The notes beneath the pieces were generated by a model that saw only the letters and a program-made list of their open reading frames with translations, did no database searches and was not told the origin of the DNA. Positions 29,477-37,854 of a stretch of 64,000 nt of DNA are shown here, one piece after another. A program made the translations under genes and the position numbers. Each line of letters opens with the position of its first letter. The stretch's first letter is position 1. The stretch lies in assembly GCF_014640195.1 (NCBI RefSeq), contig NZ_BMGM01000001.1:124001-188000 (forward strand). The letters are read 5' to 3'. This DNA is from Psychroflexus planctonicus. GTDB lineage: Bacteria; Bacteroidota; Bacteroidia; Flavobacteriales; Flavobacteriaceae.

Positions 29477-29902
29477 TTATTTTATCTCCCAATCTTTTGA
29501 TGTGCGATAAACCACACCTTTAAACAAAGCGACCATTTGGTTGTTGCATTTTATTTCTACCGTATGAAAGCCCAATTTATTTTTGGTAATTTCTACCGAA
29601 GATTCAGCTATTAATTCATCTCCTTCTGCTAATGCTTCAATGTGATTGATAGATGTTTCAATTGAAACGGCATATTTACCATGTGTGTTGGCAGCAAAAC
29701 CAAAAGCGGTATCTGCCAAAGCATACGAAATACCACCATGCGCCTTGTTCATGGAATTCAGCATTTCTTTTCTCACTTTCATTTTGAGCTTACAGTAACC
29801 CAATTTTACATCCACAATTTCAATTCCCAACCATTGCGAAAAGGCATCTTGGGAAAGCATTGTATGCGGGATTTTTAGTTTTTCAGCTATAGTCAACTCC
29901 AT
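29477..29902 (-). CDS. paaI: PaaI-type hotdog thioesterase
   Basis: A 141-residue hotdog-fold thioesterase. The core motif is present: NSMNKAHGGISYALADTAFGFAANT with the catalytic region around residues 53-75, and the closing strand NHIEALAEGDELIAES. PaaI hydrolyses dead-end CoA thioesters in the aerobic phenylacetate pathway. It starts 5 bp after paaH, and paaZ and a thiolase lie about 16 kb away, so a phenylacetate role is plausible, although general fatty-acyl thioesterases look similar. Confidence 0.85.
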   Translation of the reverse strand: MELTIAEKLKIPHTMLSQDAFSQWLGIEIVDVKLGYCKLKMKVRKEMLNSMNKAHGGISYALADTAFGFAANTHGKYAVSIETSINHIEALAEGDELIAESSVEITKNKLGFHTVEIKCNNQMVALFKGVVYRTSKDWEIK

Positions 29903-29907
29903 TATAA

Positions 29908-31065
29908 CTAATTGAAAAAAGTTTCTTTTTGTTTTGCCATCTTTCTCAACATTGGACTACAGCGATAGCGATCTTCTCGATAGGTGTCGTATAAATCATC
30001 CATTTGGTTTACACACCAATCTATGCCTTTTTCGTTTGCCCAAGCTAACAAACCTTTGGGATAATTTACACCGCCTTTCATGGCTAAATCAATATCTTTT
30101 GCTGAAGCCACTTGCATGAAAAGTGCGTCTGCGGCTTCATTGATTAACATGACTAAAACACGTTCGAAAATTTGCTTTCCTAATTTTTCGTCAGTATTGG
30201 GTTTTGGGTTTTGCGCATTTTCAGCATAGTCATAATATCCTCTACCTGATTTTCTGCCTAAATAACCGGCTTCAGCAAAACGTTTTTGTGTAAAAGATGG
30301 TTTATAGCGTGGGTCGTAATAAAATGCTTCAAAAACCGTTTCGGTTACGGTATAATTTACATCGTTCCCTATAAAATCCATCAATTCAAACGGACCCATT
30401 CTAAATTTCCCAAAGTGCTTCATCGTCCAATCAATGGTTGCAAAACTTGCTATACCTTCTTCATAAATGCGAAGTGCTTCACCATAAAAAGGGCGTGCAA
30501 CACGATTAACAATAAATCCGGGGGTATCTTTCGCTAAGGCGGGCGACTTTTTCCAATCATTTAAAATGGAAATGACTTTTTGAGTAACTTCATCGCTAGT
30601 TTGTACCGCTGGAATTACTTCGACCAACTTCATCAACGGAGCCGGGTTAAAAAAATGCATTCCGATGCATCTATTCGGATTTTGCAATGCTGAAGCGATG
30701 GAAGCAATAGAAAGCGAAGACGTGTTGCTTGCCAAAATTGTTTCGTTAGCCACTAAAGTTTCTAATTCTTTAAATACACTTTTTTTAATATCTAAATTTT
30801 CAACAATGGCTTCAATTACTAAATTGCATTCGGTTAAATCGGAAAGTTGCTCGGTATAACTTAAATTCGATTGAATGCGTTGTTTTTCTTCTGCTGTAAT
30901 TCTATTCTTTTCGATTAAACGATTTAATATTTTATCGAGTTTTTGCTTTGAATTTTCGAGTGCTTTGGTTTGTTTATCAAAAAGATAAACCTGGCAATTT
31001 GCGGCGGCTGCTATTTGAGCAATTCCGCTACCCATCGTTCCTGCGCCAATTACGCCTACTTTCAT
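29908..31065 (-). CDS. paaH: 3-hydroxyacyl-CoA dehydrogenase, PaaH type
   Basis: NAD-dependent oxidation of a 3-hydroxyacyl-CoA (3-hydroxyadipyl-CoA in phenylacetate breakdown). The N-terminal Rossmann motif GVIGAGTMGSGIAQIAA begins at residue 3; the catalytic-region motif GMHFFNPAPLMKLVEV follows, then two C-terminal helical domains (GRKSGRGYYDY near 290). An open frame extends 49 residues further upstream but these are unlike the family, so ATG at 31065 is chosen (385 residues). It is operonic with paaI. Confidence 0.88.
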   Translation of the reverse strand: MKVGVIGAGTMGSGIAQIAAAANCQVYLFDKQTKALENSKQKLDKILNRLIEKNRITAEEKQRIQSNLSYTEQLSDLTECNLVIEAIVENLDIKKSVFKELETLVANETILASNTSSLSIASIASALQNPNRCIGMHFFNPAPLMKLVEVIPAVQTSDEVTQKVISILNDWKKSPALAKDTPGFIVNRVARPFYGEALRIYEEGIASFATIDWTMKHFGKFRMGPFELMDFIGNDVNYTVTETVFEAFYYDPRYKPSFTQKRFAEAGYLGRKSGRGYYDYAENAQNPKPNTDEKLGKQIFERVLVMLINEAADALFMQVASAKDIDLAMKGGVNYPKGLLAWANEKGIDWCVNQMDDLYDTYREDRYRCSPMLRKMAKQKETFFN

Positions 31066-31186
31066 AAGTACTTTTTTTGTGTTGCTCAAAATTACGGATT
31101 TTATTTTGCTTAGCTCCAGTTTGATTGAATTGAAGTTGTGATTCAAGAGATTTAAAACAAGTTGTTTTTTTGGCATGAAGAATTTG

Positions 31187-31230
31187 TTCGCCACTAATGC
31201 ACTAATAAACATTCGTGCATTAGTGGCGAA
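31187..31230. repeat. 16-bp-arm palindromic repeat, family CCACTAAT, copy 1
   Basis: Perfect inverted repeat: left arm TTCGCCACTAATGCAC (31187-31202), right arm GTGCATTAGTGGCGAA (31215-31230), loop of 12 bases. A related palindrome is at 45773-45812. It lies between the divergent paaH and dinB. Confidence 0.85.
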
Positions 31231-31267
31231 ATAAAAATTTGCAAAACCAACTCACTTCAAAAAGCCG

Positions 31268-31275
31268 TATTTTTG
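31268..31275 (+). promoter_or_regulatory. Candidate -7 promoter element for dinB
   Basis: TATTTTTG matches TAnnTTTG and ends 4 bases before the dinB ATG, with a TTTG at 31238-31241 as a rather distant upstream element (26-base gap). If used, the transcript would be leaderless or nearly so. Confidence 0.3.
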
Positions 31276-31279
31276 AAGC

Positions 31280-32374
31280 ATGGACTTCCGCGATTACCTT
31301 CGAAAAATTATTCATGTAGATATGGATGCATTTTATGCTTCTGTAGAACAATTAGATAATCCAAGTTTACGCGGAAAAGCTATAGTTGTTGGTGGAAGTT
31401 CAGATCGCGGAGTGGTGGCAGCCGCCAGTTACGAAGCGCGAAAATTTGGAGTAAAAAGTGCTATGAGTGGAAAACTTGCTAAACGACTTTGCCCCGAACT
31501 CATTTTTGTAAAAAGTAATTTTGATCGCTACCGAGAAATTTCTGAACAAATTAGAAGCATCTTTTTTGAATACACCGATTTGGTTGAACCCCTTTCTTTA
31601 GACGAAGCCTACTTAGATGTTACGCACAACAAAAAAGGAAATCCGAGTGCTACGCAATTGGCCACCGAAATTAGAAAACGCATAAAGGAAAAAACAGGCT
31701 TGAATGCTTCTGCAGGAATCTCCATCAATAAATTTATAGCTAAAGTGGCGAGCGACATTAACAAACCCAACGGACAAAAAACCATTCCACCAGAAGAAGT
31801 GATTTCGTTTTTAGAAGGTTTAGATGTGCGTAAGTTTCATGGTGTGGGTAAAGTAACTCAAGAGAAAATGTACAAAATGGGAATTTTCACGGGAGCCGAT
31901 TTAAAAAAATACAACTTAGCAGATTTAGAAGATAAATTTGGTAAAAGTGGAAAGCATTACTACCAAGTAGTTCGTGGTATTCACCTAAGTGAAGTAAAAC
32001 CCAACCGAATTAGAAAATCTTTAGGTGCTGAGCGTACTTTTTCTGAAAACATTTCTTCTGAAATTTTTATGCTCGAACGCTTAGAACAAATTGCGGCCGA
32101 AGTAGAACGCAGATTAAAAAGTAAAGATGTCGCTGGAAAAACAATCACCCTAAAAATTAAATACAGCGACTTTAGCATACAAACCCGAAGCAAAACTTTG
32201 GCTTATTACATTTCTTCAAAAAGTTTGCTGTTAGAAGAAGCCAAAAATCTATTATACCAAGAAGAAGTTCGGGAATCCGTTCGTTTATTAGGCATTAGTG
32301 TTGCCAATTTGAATACAGAAAAAGACAGTGCTTCAAAAGCAAAAGTGAATGTACAACTGAAGTTTCCTTTTTGA
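31280..32374 (+). CDS. dinB: DNA polymerase IV
   Basis: Y-family translesion polymerase. The 364-residue protein has the first catalytic motif HVDMDAFYASVEQ (residues 12-24), the second acidic pair SLDEAYLDVT near 103, the helix-hairpin-helix LDVRKFHGVGKVTQEKMYKMG, and a little-finger domain from about 235. It ends QLKFPF with a possible sliding-clamp-binding tail (VNVQLKFPF). The assigned ATG gives the normal N-terminus. No LexA-like operator was recognised upstream. Confidence 0.95.
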   Translation: MDFRDYLRKIIHVDMDAFYASVEQLDNPSLRGKAIVVGGSSDRGVVAAASYEARKFGVKSAMSGKLAKRLCPELIFVKSNFDRYREISEQIRSIFFEYTDLVEPLSLDEAYLDVTHNKKGNPSATQLATEIRKRIKEKTGLNASAGISINKFIAKVASDINKPNGQKTIPPEEVISFLEGLDVRKFHGVGKVTQEKMYKMGIFTGADLKKYNLADLEDKFGKSGKHYYQVVRGIHLSEVKPNRIRKSLGAERTFSENISSEIFMLERLEQIAAEVERRLKSKDVAGKTITLKIKYSDFSIQTRSKTLAYYISSKSLLLEEAKNLLYQEEVRESVRLLGISVANLNTEKDSASKAKVNVQLKFPF

Positions 32375-32469
32375 AAAACTAAAGTAACTCGAATCTACCT
32401 TTCTAAACTTTTAAAGTGGTATAAAAAAGGTATATTTCATTTCAAAAAAAAACCCTTTGCCTGTAGGTA

Positions 32470-32488
32470 TTTTCCCTCTACGGGAAAA
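32470..32488 (+). other. Small hairpin downstream of dinB
   Basis: Arms TTTTCCC (32470-32476) and GGGAAAA (32482-32488) with a 5-base loop, in the 241-bp gap between dinB and the DUF456 gene. There is no following T-run, so it is a weak terminator candidate at best. The rest of the gap shows nothing else. Confidence 0.35.
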
Positions 32489-32615
32489 ATTAATTCAAAC
32501 TAAGGAATCAAGTTAATGGAATTCTGAAAAATCAATATAAAACTCAGAATATGTTCCAAAAAGTATTTTATTATATCCTTGTCATCTGCTATCTTTACAC
32601 ATCTAATTCAATTTT

Positions 32616-33119
32616 ATGCTAACAACTATCCTTATTATTTTAGGAATTGTACTCCTTGTTGCAGGCTTAGTTGGCAGTTTTCTACCTGTAATTCCAGGTC
32701 CACCTTTGTCTTGGTTGGGTTTGCTTTCTTTGTATTTTATAGAAGGTGTTCCTGAAAATGTACTTTTATTGGTCATCACTTTTGGTGTAGCGGTGGGTAT
32801 AAGTGTTTTAGATTATTTTTTACCTGCCATGGGTACCAAAAAATATGGTGGCAGCAAATATGGCGCTTGGGGAGCAACAATAGGTTTGATTTTAGGTTTG
32901 ATCTTTTTCCCGCCGTTCGGATTTGTCATTGGTCCATTTGTCGGTGCATTTGTGGCGGAAATTATTTTCAATAAAAGCAATACAAAAAATGCATTGAAAT
33001 CTGCTTGGGGTTCATTTATGGGTTTTCTGGTTTCTAGTTTTATGAAGTTTTTGGTTTGCCTGAGTTTTTTAATCATTTACATTTACAAAATGATTGAATA
33101 TCGTGATTTCATTTTTTAA
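32616..33119 (+). CDS. DUF456 family small membrane protein
   Basis: A 167-residue membrane protein of unknown function. The N-terminal segment ILGIVLLVAGLVGSFLPVIPGPPLSWLGLL carries the PxxPGPPL pattern of DUF456; Gly-rich pairs follow (YGGSKYGAWGATIGLILGLIFFPPFG, then a last helix KFLVCLSFLIIYIYKM). About four to five hydrophobic segments are seen. It lies 10 bp before the hydratase gene, so the two are probably co-transcribed. Confidence 0.85.
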   Translation: MLTTILIILGIVLLVAGLVGSFLPVIPGPPLSWLGLLSLYFIEGVPENVLLLVITFGVAVGISVLDYFLPAMGTKKYGGSKYGAWGATIGLILGLIFFPPFGFVIGPFVGAFVAEIIFNKSNTKNALKSAWGSFMGFLVSSFMKFLVCLSFLIIYIYKMIEYRDFIF

Positions 33120-33129
33120 ACTATAAAGC

Positions 33130-33909
33130 ATGTCTAATACCAACATCGAGCAAGTAGCCGAAATACTTTACCACGCTAAAAACAGTAAAATTCCGTGTTT
33201 GCCTATTCGGGATGTGTTACCATCAGGAAGCATTGAAGAAGCTTACCAAGTACAAGCCATCGGAATTGAAAAAGAAATTAGCCTAGGAAAACAGATTACA
33301 GGTAAAAAAATAGGTTTGACATCCACAGCTGTTCAACAACAATTGGGGGTGAACGAACCTGATTTTGGGACCTTGTTAACAAAGATGGAAATTCAAAACA
33401 ACCGATTGCCATTTACTCAACTCATGCAACCCAAAGCAGAAGCCGAATGGGGTTTTGTTTTAAAACAAAAAATAGATTCACCTATTACTAATATCGAAGC
33501 GCTTCAAGATTATATTGATTATGCTGTAGTAGCTATCGAAATTGTGGGTAGTAGAATCAAAAATTGGGACATTCAAATTACAGATACAGTGGCGGATAAT
33601 GCTTCAGCAAGCCATTATATTATAGGTTCGCAAGCTATTCCGCTTAGCGAAATCAACTTCACCCAATGCCAAATGCAATTGTTCCAAAACAAGGAATTGG
33701 TTTCTCAAGGAAAAGGTTCAGCTTGTATGGGAAATCCACTAAATGCAGTGCAATGGCTAGCTAATAAAATGATTGAAATGAACACCCCACTTCAAAAAGG
33801 AGAATTAGTCTTGTCTGGCGCTTTAGGACAGATGATTAATTTAAAGAAAGGAGATCAATTGGAAGTGAAGATTGATGACTTTCAGCCGGTGTATTTGGAG
33901 ATTACTTAA
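33130..33909 (+). CDS. 2-keto-4-pentenoate hydratase-like protein (fumarylacetoacetate hydrolase superfamily)
   Basis: A 259-residue hydratase/decarboxylase-family protein (MhpD/HpaG-like). The metal-site region is visible as AEAEWGFVLKQ (E-x-E, near residue 100) with the third acidic ligand in AVVAIEIVGSRI. Members act on keto-enoic acids from aromatic ring cleavage. No other meta-cleavage genes are adjacent, so the substrate is unknown; it is tempting but unproven to link it to the paa genes. Confidence 0.85.
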   Translation: MSNTNIEQVAEILYHAKNSKIPCLPIRDVLPSGSIEEAYQVQAIGIEKEISLGKQITGKKIGLTSTAVQQQLGVNEPDFGTLLTKMEIQNNRLPFTQLMQPKAEAEWGFVLKQKIDSPITNIEALQDYIDYAVVAIEIVGSRIKNWDIQITDTVADNASASHYIIGSQAIPLSEINFTQCQMQLFQNKELVSQGKGSACMGNPLNAVQWLANKMIEMNTPLQKGELVLSGALGQMINLKKGDQLEVKIDDFQPVYLEIT

Positions 33910-34166
33910 AAAAATTGTAACTAACTATTGGTGACAAGTCTTCATTATTAAAATTTTAATACTAAAATTAATATTGTCTAAGAAGAGATGAAAGACCGCT
34001 GCGCTGTTAGAAATAAGAATCAAGACTTCTTTGCTACTAATTAATTATTAAAGTGTATTTAAGGTTTAAGAATGTTATAAATTGAATTATATATTAAACA
34101 TACTTTCATTTACAGGTGTGAAATAAAAGTATAGTGTAAAAGTCAATAAGGGTAAACCAAAATTTA
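33910..34166. other. 257-bp intergenic region, no gene
   Basis: Between the convergent hydratase and permease genes. A stretch at 33989-34035 (GACCGCTGCGCTG...) has higher GC than its surroundings and the look of a dispersed noncoding repeat, but no second copy occurs in this window. No terminator hairpin was recognised. Confidence 0.4.
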
Positions 34167-35360
34167 CTACATCAAAACCTTCTCCACTCGTTGAGCAGCT
34201 ACCCAAGAAGCCAAAATTCCTAAAACCGAAATGGTTGCTCCAACAATCAATAGGTTGGAAATTTCAATTTTAACGGGATATGGTAAACTCGGAGTAATTA
34301 AAAACCAACCGAATTGCATTTGGCAAACTACCAACAACAAAGCTAAAACTAATCCAATTCCACCACCAATTAAAGTCATGTAAACGCCTTGTTTAAAAAA
34401 AATATTTTTCAGTTGAGCGTTTGTTGCTCCCAGATTAGAAAGTGTTTTTATGTCTTTTCGCTTATCTAAAATAGCCATGATCAACGACCCAATCACATTA
34501 AAAAGAGCAACGATAATGACTAAGGTAAAAATAAAATACACCGCTAAATATTCTGTATTCAGCATTTTGTAAAGTTGATCGTTCAATTGAACGCGATCTT
34601 TTACAAAAACGGCTTCATCAAAAACCGCTGCCACTTGTTCTTTTACTTCGCTCAAGTTGGCGTCGGGAGCTAATTTAATTTCAATTCCAGAAAATTCATC
34701 TTCTTCTAAACCAAGGTAATCTTTAGTAAAATCGATGTCTGCAAACATGTATTTGCCATCCAACTCTTCACTAATTCTATAAAAACCCGTTGCCATGGCG
34801 TTGGTGGTTCTAAAAGCGCCATCCAAGCTAGAAACCTGACCTTTCCCTGGCTTTGGCACCATAAAAGTAATCACGCCAGTGGGATCGTTTATGCCTGTTC
34901 CTAAAGTACGCGCTATCTGGTTTCCCAAAACTACTTGATATTCTTTAGTAAACCAATCGCCTAAATCTACAGCACGCTGCATCTGGCTTACATCTAAAAA
35001 ATTAGCATCAACTCCTTTTATAAAAGCAGCGGTGGTGTTGTTTTTAAATTTCACTAAGCTTCGTTCTTCAACAAACTTGCTGTATAAACTCACGCCCGTA
35101 ATGGCTTTCAGCTTCTCTTCTTCTTTATTAGAAAATTGAAGCGTTTTCCCAAGTTTGGGAGTCACTTTAAGGTCAGGGTCAAATTCGTTAGAAAATTGCA
35201 AGCTAAATTCCTTCAAACCTGCAAAAGTAGACATCACTACAAATAAGGAAAACGCTCCCGCAATTACCCCAAGAGCTGCGATTCCTGTAATCCAATTAAT
35301 AGCATTACGCTCGCTTTTCGAAAACAAATACCGCTTAGCGATGTAGCTAGAAAACTTCAC
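34167..35360 (-). CDS. LolC/LolE-like ABC transporter permease (FtsX/MacB family)
   Basis: A 397-residue inner-membrane permease with the MacB architecture: helix 1 (WITGIAALGVIAGAFSLFVVM, about residues 23-43), a large periplasmic domain (45-270) and three C-terminal helices (FTLVIIVALFNVIGSLI, MTLIGGGIGLVLALLLVV, LIVGATISVLGILASWVA). The start KFSSYIAKRYLFSKSERNAINWI is typical of the LolE-like lipoprotein-release permeases of Bacteroidota. It overlaps rbfA by 4 bp, the usual flavobacterial order. The ATPase is elsewhere. Confidence 0.88.
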   Translation of the reverse strand: MKFSSYIAKRYLFSKSERNAINWITGIAALGVIAGAFSLFVVMSTFAGLKEFSLQFSNEFDPDLKVTPKLGKTLQFSNKEEEKLKAITGVSLYSKFVEERSLVKFKNNTTAAFIKGVDANFLDVSQMQRAVDLGDWFTKEYQVVLGNQIARTLGTGINDPTGVITFMVPKPGKGQVSSLDGAFRTTNAMATGFYRISEELDGKYMFADIDFTKDYLGLEEDEFSGIEIKLAPDANLSEVKEQVAAVFDEAVFVKDRVQLNDQLYKMLNTEYLAVYFIFTLVIIVALFNVIGSLIMAILDKRKDIKTLSNLGATNAQLKNIFFKQGVYMTLIGGGIGLVLALLLVVCQMQFGWFLITPSLPYPVKIEISNLLIVGATISVLGILASWVAAQRVEKVLM

Positions 35361-35749
35361 TTTTTCTTTCTCGGCTTCAATAAATCTTGATCGGTTAACG
35401 GATTATTTTCCCCTTTGGCAGCCTTGTCCAACTGCTCGATGTACTCCAAAGTATCGTCGTTATAAAAAGTCAATTCAGGCATTCTGCGCAACTGATTCTT
35501 GGTTTTCAAAGCCACTTGATGCTTCAATTTGTTTTTCATTTCGTTGATTTCCTTAATCAGAGCAACAGCATGCTCCGCTGGAAAAACACTCAAATAGGCT
35601 TTGGCAATTAGCAAATCCGGAGTTACCCGCACTTTCGTTACCGAAACAATTACATTTCCACGTCCCGCATCTCTCAACGTCCGCGAAATAATATCACTTA
35701 AATCCTTCTGGATAATACCAGCAATTTTCTTTTGTCTTGTCGTTTCCAT
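35357..35749 (-). CDS. rbfA: 30S ribosome-binding factor RbfA
   Basis: RbfA assists late maturation of the 30S subunit and 16S rRNA 5' end. The 130-residue KH-like protein starts METTRQKKIAGIIQKDLSDII and carries VSVTKVRVTPDLLIAKAYLSV and LRRMPELTFYNDDTLEY, the family's typical strands. A short basic tail (LLKPRKKK) ends it. Its stop overlaps the start of the permease gene. Confidence 0.95.
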   Translation of the reverse strand: METTRQKKIAGIIQKDLSDIISRTLRDAGRGNVIVSVTKVRVTPDLLIAKAYLSVFPAEHAVALIKEINEMKNKLKHQVALKTKNQLRRMPELTFYNDDTLEYIEQLDKAAKGENNPLTDQDLLKPRKKK

Positions 35750-35900
35750 GCTGCAAAAGTAAGGTATTCATTTTAAAGTTTGTCCCAGAATATACAAACT
35801 GTTTTTAACGCAATTCCGTATACTATTTGGGCGTTTATACGGGCTTTCCGTTCCAAGTACGCAGCCAAAGACCAACAAAATTACACCCATTCAAAAGCTT

Positions 35901-36050
35901 CTTAACCGCCATTATTTATAGATTTTAAAAATTCTGTCTTTTTTGGCGGTTAACCCCGATTTAGAAAAACTCAAATTTGAGGTACGAAAATTCTAGTTTT
36001 TCTTAGTCGCAACAAGTCAAGAATGCTTTTTAAATGAATATTACGGGTAA
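35901..36050 (+). repeat. Dispersed modular palindromic repeat, copy 1 (150 bp)
   Basis: Within the 450-bp gap between divergent rbfA and mce. It contains an AACCGCCA...TGGCGGTT inverted repeat (35904-35953), then AGAAAAACT...AGTTTTTCT enclosing the perfect palindrome CTCAAATTTGAG (35970-35981). The reverse complement of 42708-42949 matches it over its whole length apart from an extra ~95-bp block there. No gene or ORF is seen in it. The mce start follows at 36200, with TAACTTTG (36176-36183) as a possible -7 promoter box. Confidence 0.85.
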
Positions 36051-36199
36051 GGTCGCTTTTCCCTGATATATTTTGTAAGGCCTTTGGCTTTGTGGGCTTT
36101 TCTCTGCAATCCCTAACGCGGCATTCGAATTTCAAATTGAACTTCTTAGTGACATTCCAATTTTCCTAAAATCACTAACTTTGAAATTCAAACAAACCC

Positions 36200-36604
36200 A
36201 TGAACAAAATTGAACATTTAGGCATTGCCGTAAAAGACCTGGAAGCTGCATCAAAAACCTATCAGACTTTGTTGAACACCGCTCCATACAAAGAAGAGCA
36301 AGTAGAAAGTGAAGGCGTAACTACCTTGTTTTTCAAAACAGGAGAAAGCAAAATCGAATTGCTTTCAGCTACCAACGAAAATAGTCCCATTGCTAAATTC
36401 ATCGCCAAACGCGGAGAAGGAATTCACCACATTGCCTTTGCCGTAGACGATATCGAAGCAGAAATCAAACGATTAACTTCCGAAGGATTTCAATTACTCA
36501 ACTCCACACCCAAATCGGGAGCCGACAACAAATTGATTGCCTTTTTGCATCCCAAATCCAGTAATGGCGTGTTAGTAGAATTATGTCAAGAAAAACCAAA
36601 ATAA
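36200..36604 (+). CDS. mce: Methylmalonyl-CoA epimerase
   Basis: Interconverts the 2R and 2S forms of methylmalonyl-CoA on the propionyl-CoA route. The 134-residue vicinal-oxygen-chelate protein shows two repeats with the metal ligands: IEHLGIAVKDLE (His near residue 5), the middle IELLSA (Glu), GIHHIAFAVDDIE (His near 76) and the final GVLVELCQ (Glu). The length is normal. Confidence 0.95.
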   Translation: MNKIEHLGIAVKDLEAASKTYQTLLNTAPYKEEQVESEGVTTLFFKTGESKIELLSATNENSPIAKFIAKRGEGIHHIAFAVDDIEAEIKRLTSEGFQLLNSTPKSGADNKLIAFLHPKSSNGVLVELCQEKPK

Positions 36605-36697
36605 AATTTTGGTAGATATGGCTTTAATCTCTATTTTTGCCCACCTTAACAAAATACAATCAAGTTTTCCAGCAACTTGATTTTTACATACAAATTT

Positions 36698-36771
36698 GGT
36701 CCTATAGCTCAGCTGGTTAGAGCACCTGACTCATAATCAGGGGGTCCATGGTTCGAGCCCATGTGGGACCA
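36698..36771 (+). tRNA. tRNA with CAT anticodon (elongator tRNA-Met, or tRNA-Ile2)
   Basis: The cloverleaf is complete: acceptor GGTCCTA pairs TGGGACC, anticodon stem CCTGA/TCAGG with loop CTCATAA (anticodon 36732-36734), T-stem CATGG/CCATG around TTCGAGC. CCA is not encoded. The first base pair is G-C, and the three G-C pairs typical of initiator anticodon stems are lacking, so it is not the initiator. CAT could be elongator Met or lysidine-modified Ile; the sequence alone does not settle this. Confidence 0.93.
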
Positions 36772-36784
36772 CAGTAGTATAGAT

Positions 36785-36819
36785 AAGCCTTTCAAGAAAT
36801 TGATAGGCTTTCTTTTTTT
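36785..36819 (+). terminator. Intrinsic terminator after the tRNA
   Basis: Stem AAGCCT/AGGCTT (36785-36790 and 36805-36810) continues inside as TCAA/TTGA closed by GAAA, followed by TCTTTTTTT. Confidence 0.85.
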
Positions 36820-36889
36820 AGCTGTTGCAACTATGCTGAAACATTTTACTATTCTTACTTTATAGTGAAAAAGACTAATTAAAAATATT

Positions 36890-36945
36890 CATAATCAAGG
36901 GGTTCATGCCCCGATAGCTATCGGGGCGAACCGAGGTGGTACCAC
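36890..36945 (+). pseudogene. Decayed 3' half of a tRNA gene, interrupted by a palindrome
   Basis: CATAATCAAGGGGTTCATG (36890-36908) and CGAACCGAGGTGGTACCACA repeat, with changes, the anticodon-to-3' end part of the tRNA 190 bp upstream (CATAATCAGGGGGTCCATGG ... TGGGACCACA). Between them sits the perfect palindrome CCCCGATAGCTATCGGGG. No 5' half is recognisable. Because a terminator like that of the intact tRNA follows, this looks like a decayed tandem copy of the tRNA transcription unit. Confidence 0.7.
36909..36926. repeat. Perfect 18-bp palindrome CCCCGATAGCTATCGGGG
   Basis: Self-complementary over all 18 bases and placed where the T-arm of the tRNA relic should be. Shorter relatives of the CCCGA...TCGGG kind are at 49064-49079 and 63130-63145. 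Confidence 0.85.
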
Positions 36946-36956
36946 AATTAAAATCA

Positions 36957-36986
36957 AAGTCTTACAGAGTTGTAAGGCTTTTTTTT
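36957..36986 (+). terminator. Intrinsic terminator after the tRNA relic
   Basis: Stem AAGTCTTACA (36957-36966) with TGTAAGGCTT (36971-36980), one G-T pair, loop GAGT, then a run of Ts. It has the same spacing and end sequence (GGCTTTT) as the terminator of the intact tRNA. The remaining bases to 37097 show no gene. Confidence 0.85.
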
Positions 36987-37097
36987 AATTCTTATTGTAA
37001 CACATATCTATATCATTTGCATACTTAAGTACGCTTAATCATATCTTTATCTTCTAATTGCTGAAATTCAAATAATGCCAAAAAAGGAAATTTCTGA

Positions 37098-37700
37098 TTA
37101 ATTTTTAGCCAACCTAACCACTTCTTCAGCAATCTGTTTTCCTTTGTCTTTATTGAACCACATTTGCAAGGCTTCTTTTACTTCTGTTGTAATTTTTCCA
37201 TCTCGGGCTCTAGCTTCTTCAAACAAAGTGGTTGCTCCTTTTGGACGTGGACCCCAAGTAAACAACACTTCTTGTTCTTTGGGTTGATAAGCAATCATTT
37301 TAGCTATAGACTTTTTTCCATCGGTTAAAAAAGTATCCATTAAGGCTTCATTTTCATCGCGTAAAACTATACGGAAATCGATTAAGGGATTGGCTTCTGC
37401 TAATTTTGAAATGATGGGTAAAGCGTGAGCAGCATCGCCACACCAAGCTTCAGTAATAACAATCCAAGTTTGAGCAGTACCAATTTTCTTGATGTGCTCC
37501 AAATGCTCAAGTGAAATTTTTGCGGTTTTATCCCAACGCTTCATCCGGCGAATTCCCAATTCGGTATAACCTAAAAAAGCTTCATTTTGGGTTAAACCAG
37601 TAGTTTTTCCCTCAGCAAAAAGTAGGTGAATTAAATCTTTATATTCAGTATACGAATAACTTCGCTGTAAAGCTTCTTCAATTAATTGAGCTATTTTCAT
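37098..37700 (-). CDS. Thioredoxin-fold protein with altered active site
   Basis: A 200-residue cytosolic protein of the thioredoxin family (no signal peptide). The fold is suggested by TWIVITEAWCGDAAHALPII (near residue 77) and the following DFRIVLRDE strand. The usual C-x-x-C is reduced to WCGDA, so a dithiol exchange is impossible and a single-Cys function or structural role is likely. Function unknown. It converges with the tRNA region and is divergent from the DUF547 gene. Confidence 0.8.
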   Translation of the reverse strand: MKIAQLIEEALQRSYSYTEYKDLIHLLFAEGKTTGLTQNEAFLGYTELGIRRMKRWDKTAKISLEHLEHIKKIGTAQTWIVITEAWCGDAAHALPIISKLAEANPLIDFRIVLRDENEALMDTFLTDGKKSIAKMIAYQPKEQEVLFTWGPRPKGATTLFEEARARDGKITTEVKEALQMWFNKDKGKQIAEEVVRLAKN

Positions 37701-37854
37701 GTATTATTTTTCTATTGTTGTCGAATCACCAAAGTTATGCTTACAAACTAAACTTGTCAAAATTTTTCATTTACATTAGCAATTGTAAACTACATCTTCA
37801 CTAATTTCGTAGGTATTGTAAGTTGTTGTTTTAACTTACTACTACCTTAAAAAA

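Noticed and set aside
31066-31212. N-terminal extension of paaH
   Set aside because: 49 residues without family similarity, running into the palindromic repeat; the Rossmann motif begins right after ATG at 31065.
33946-33961. 16-bp palindrome TATTAAAATTTTAATA
   Set aside because: AT-only palindromes of this length are expected by chance at this base composition, and it has no relatives in the window.
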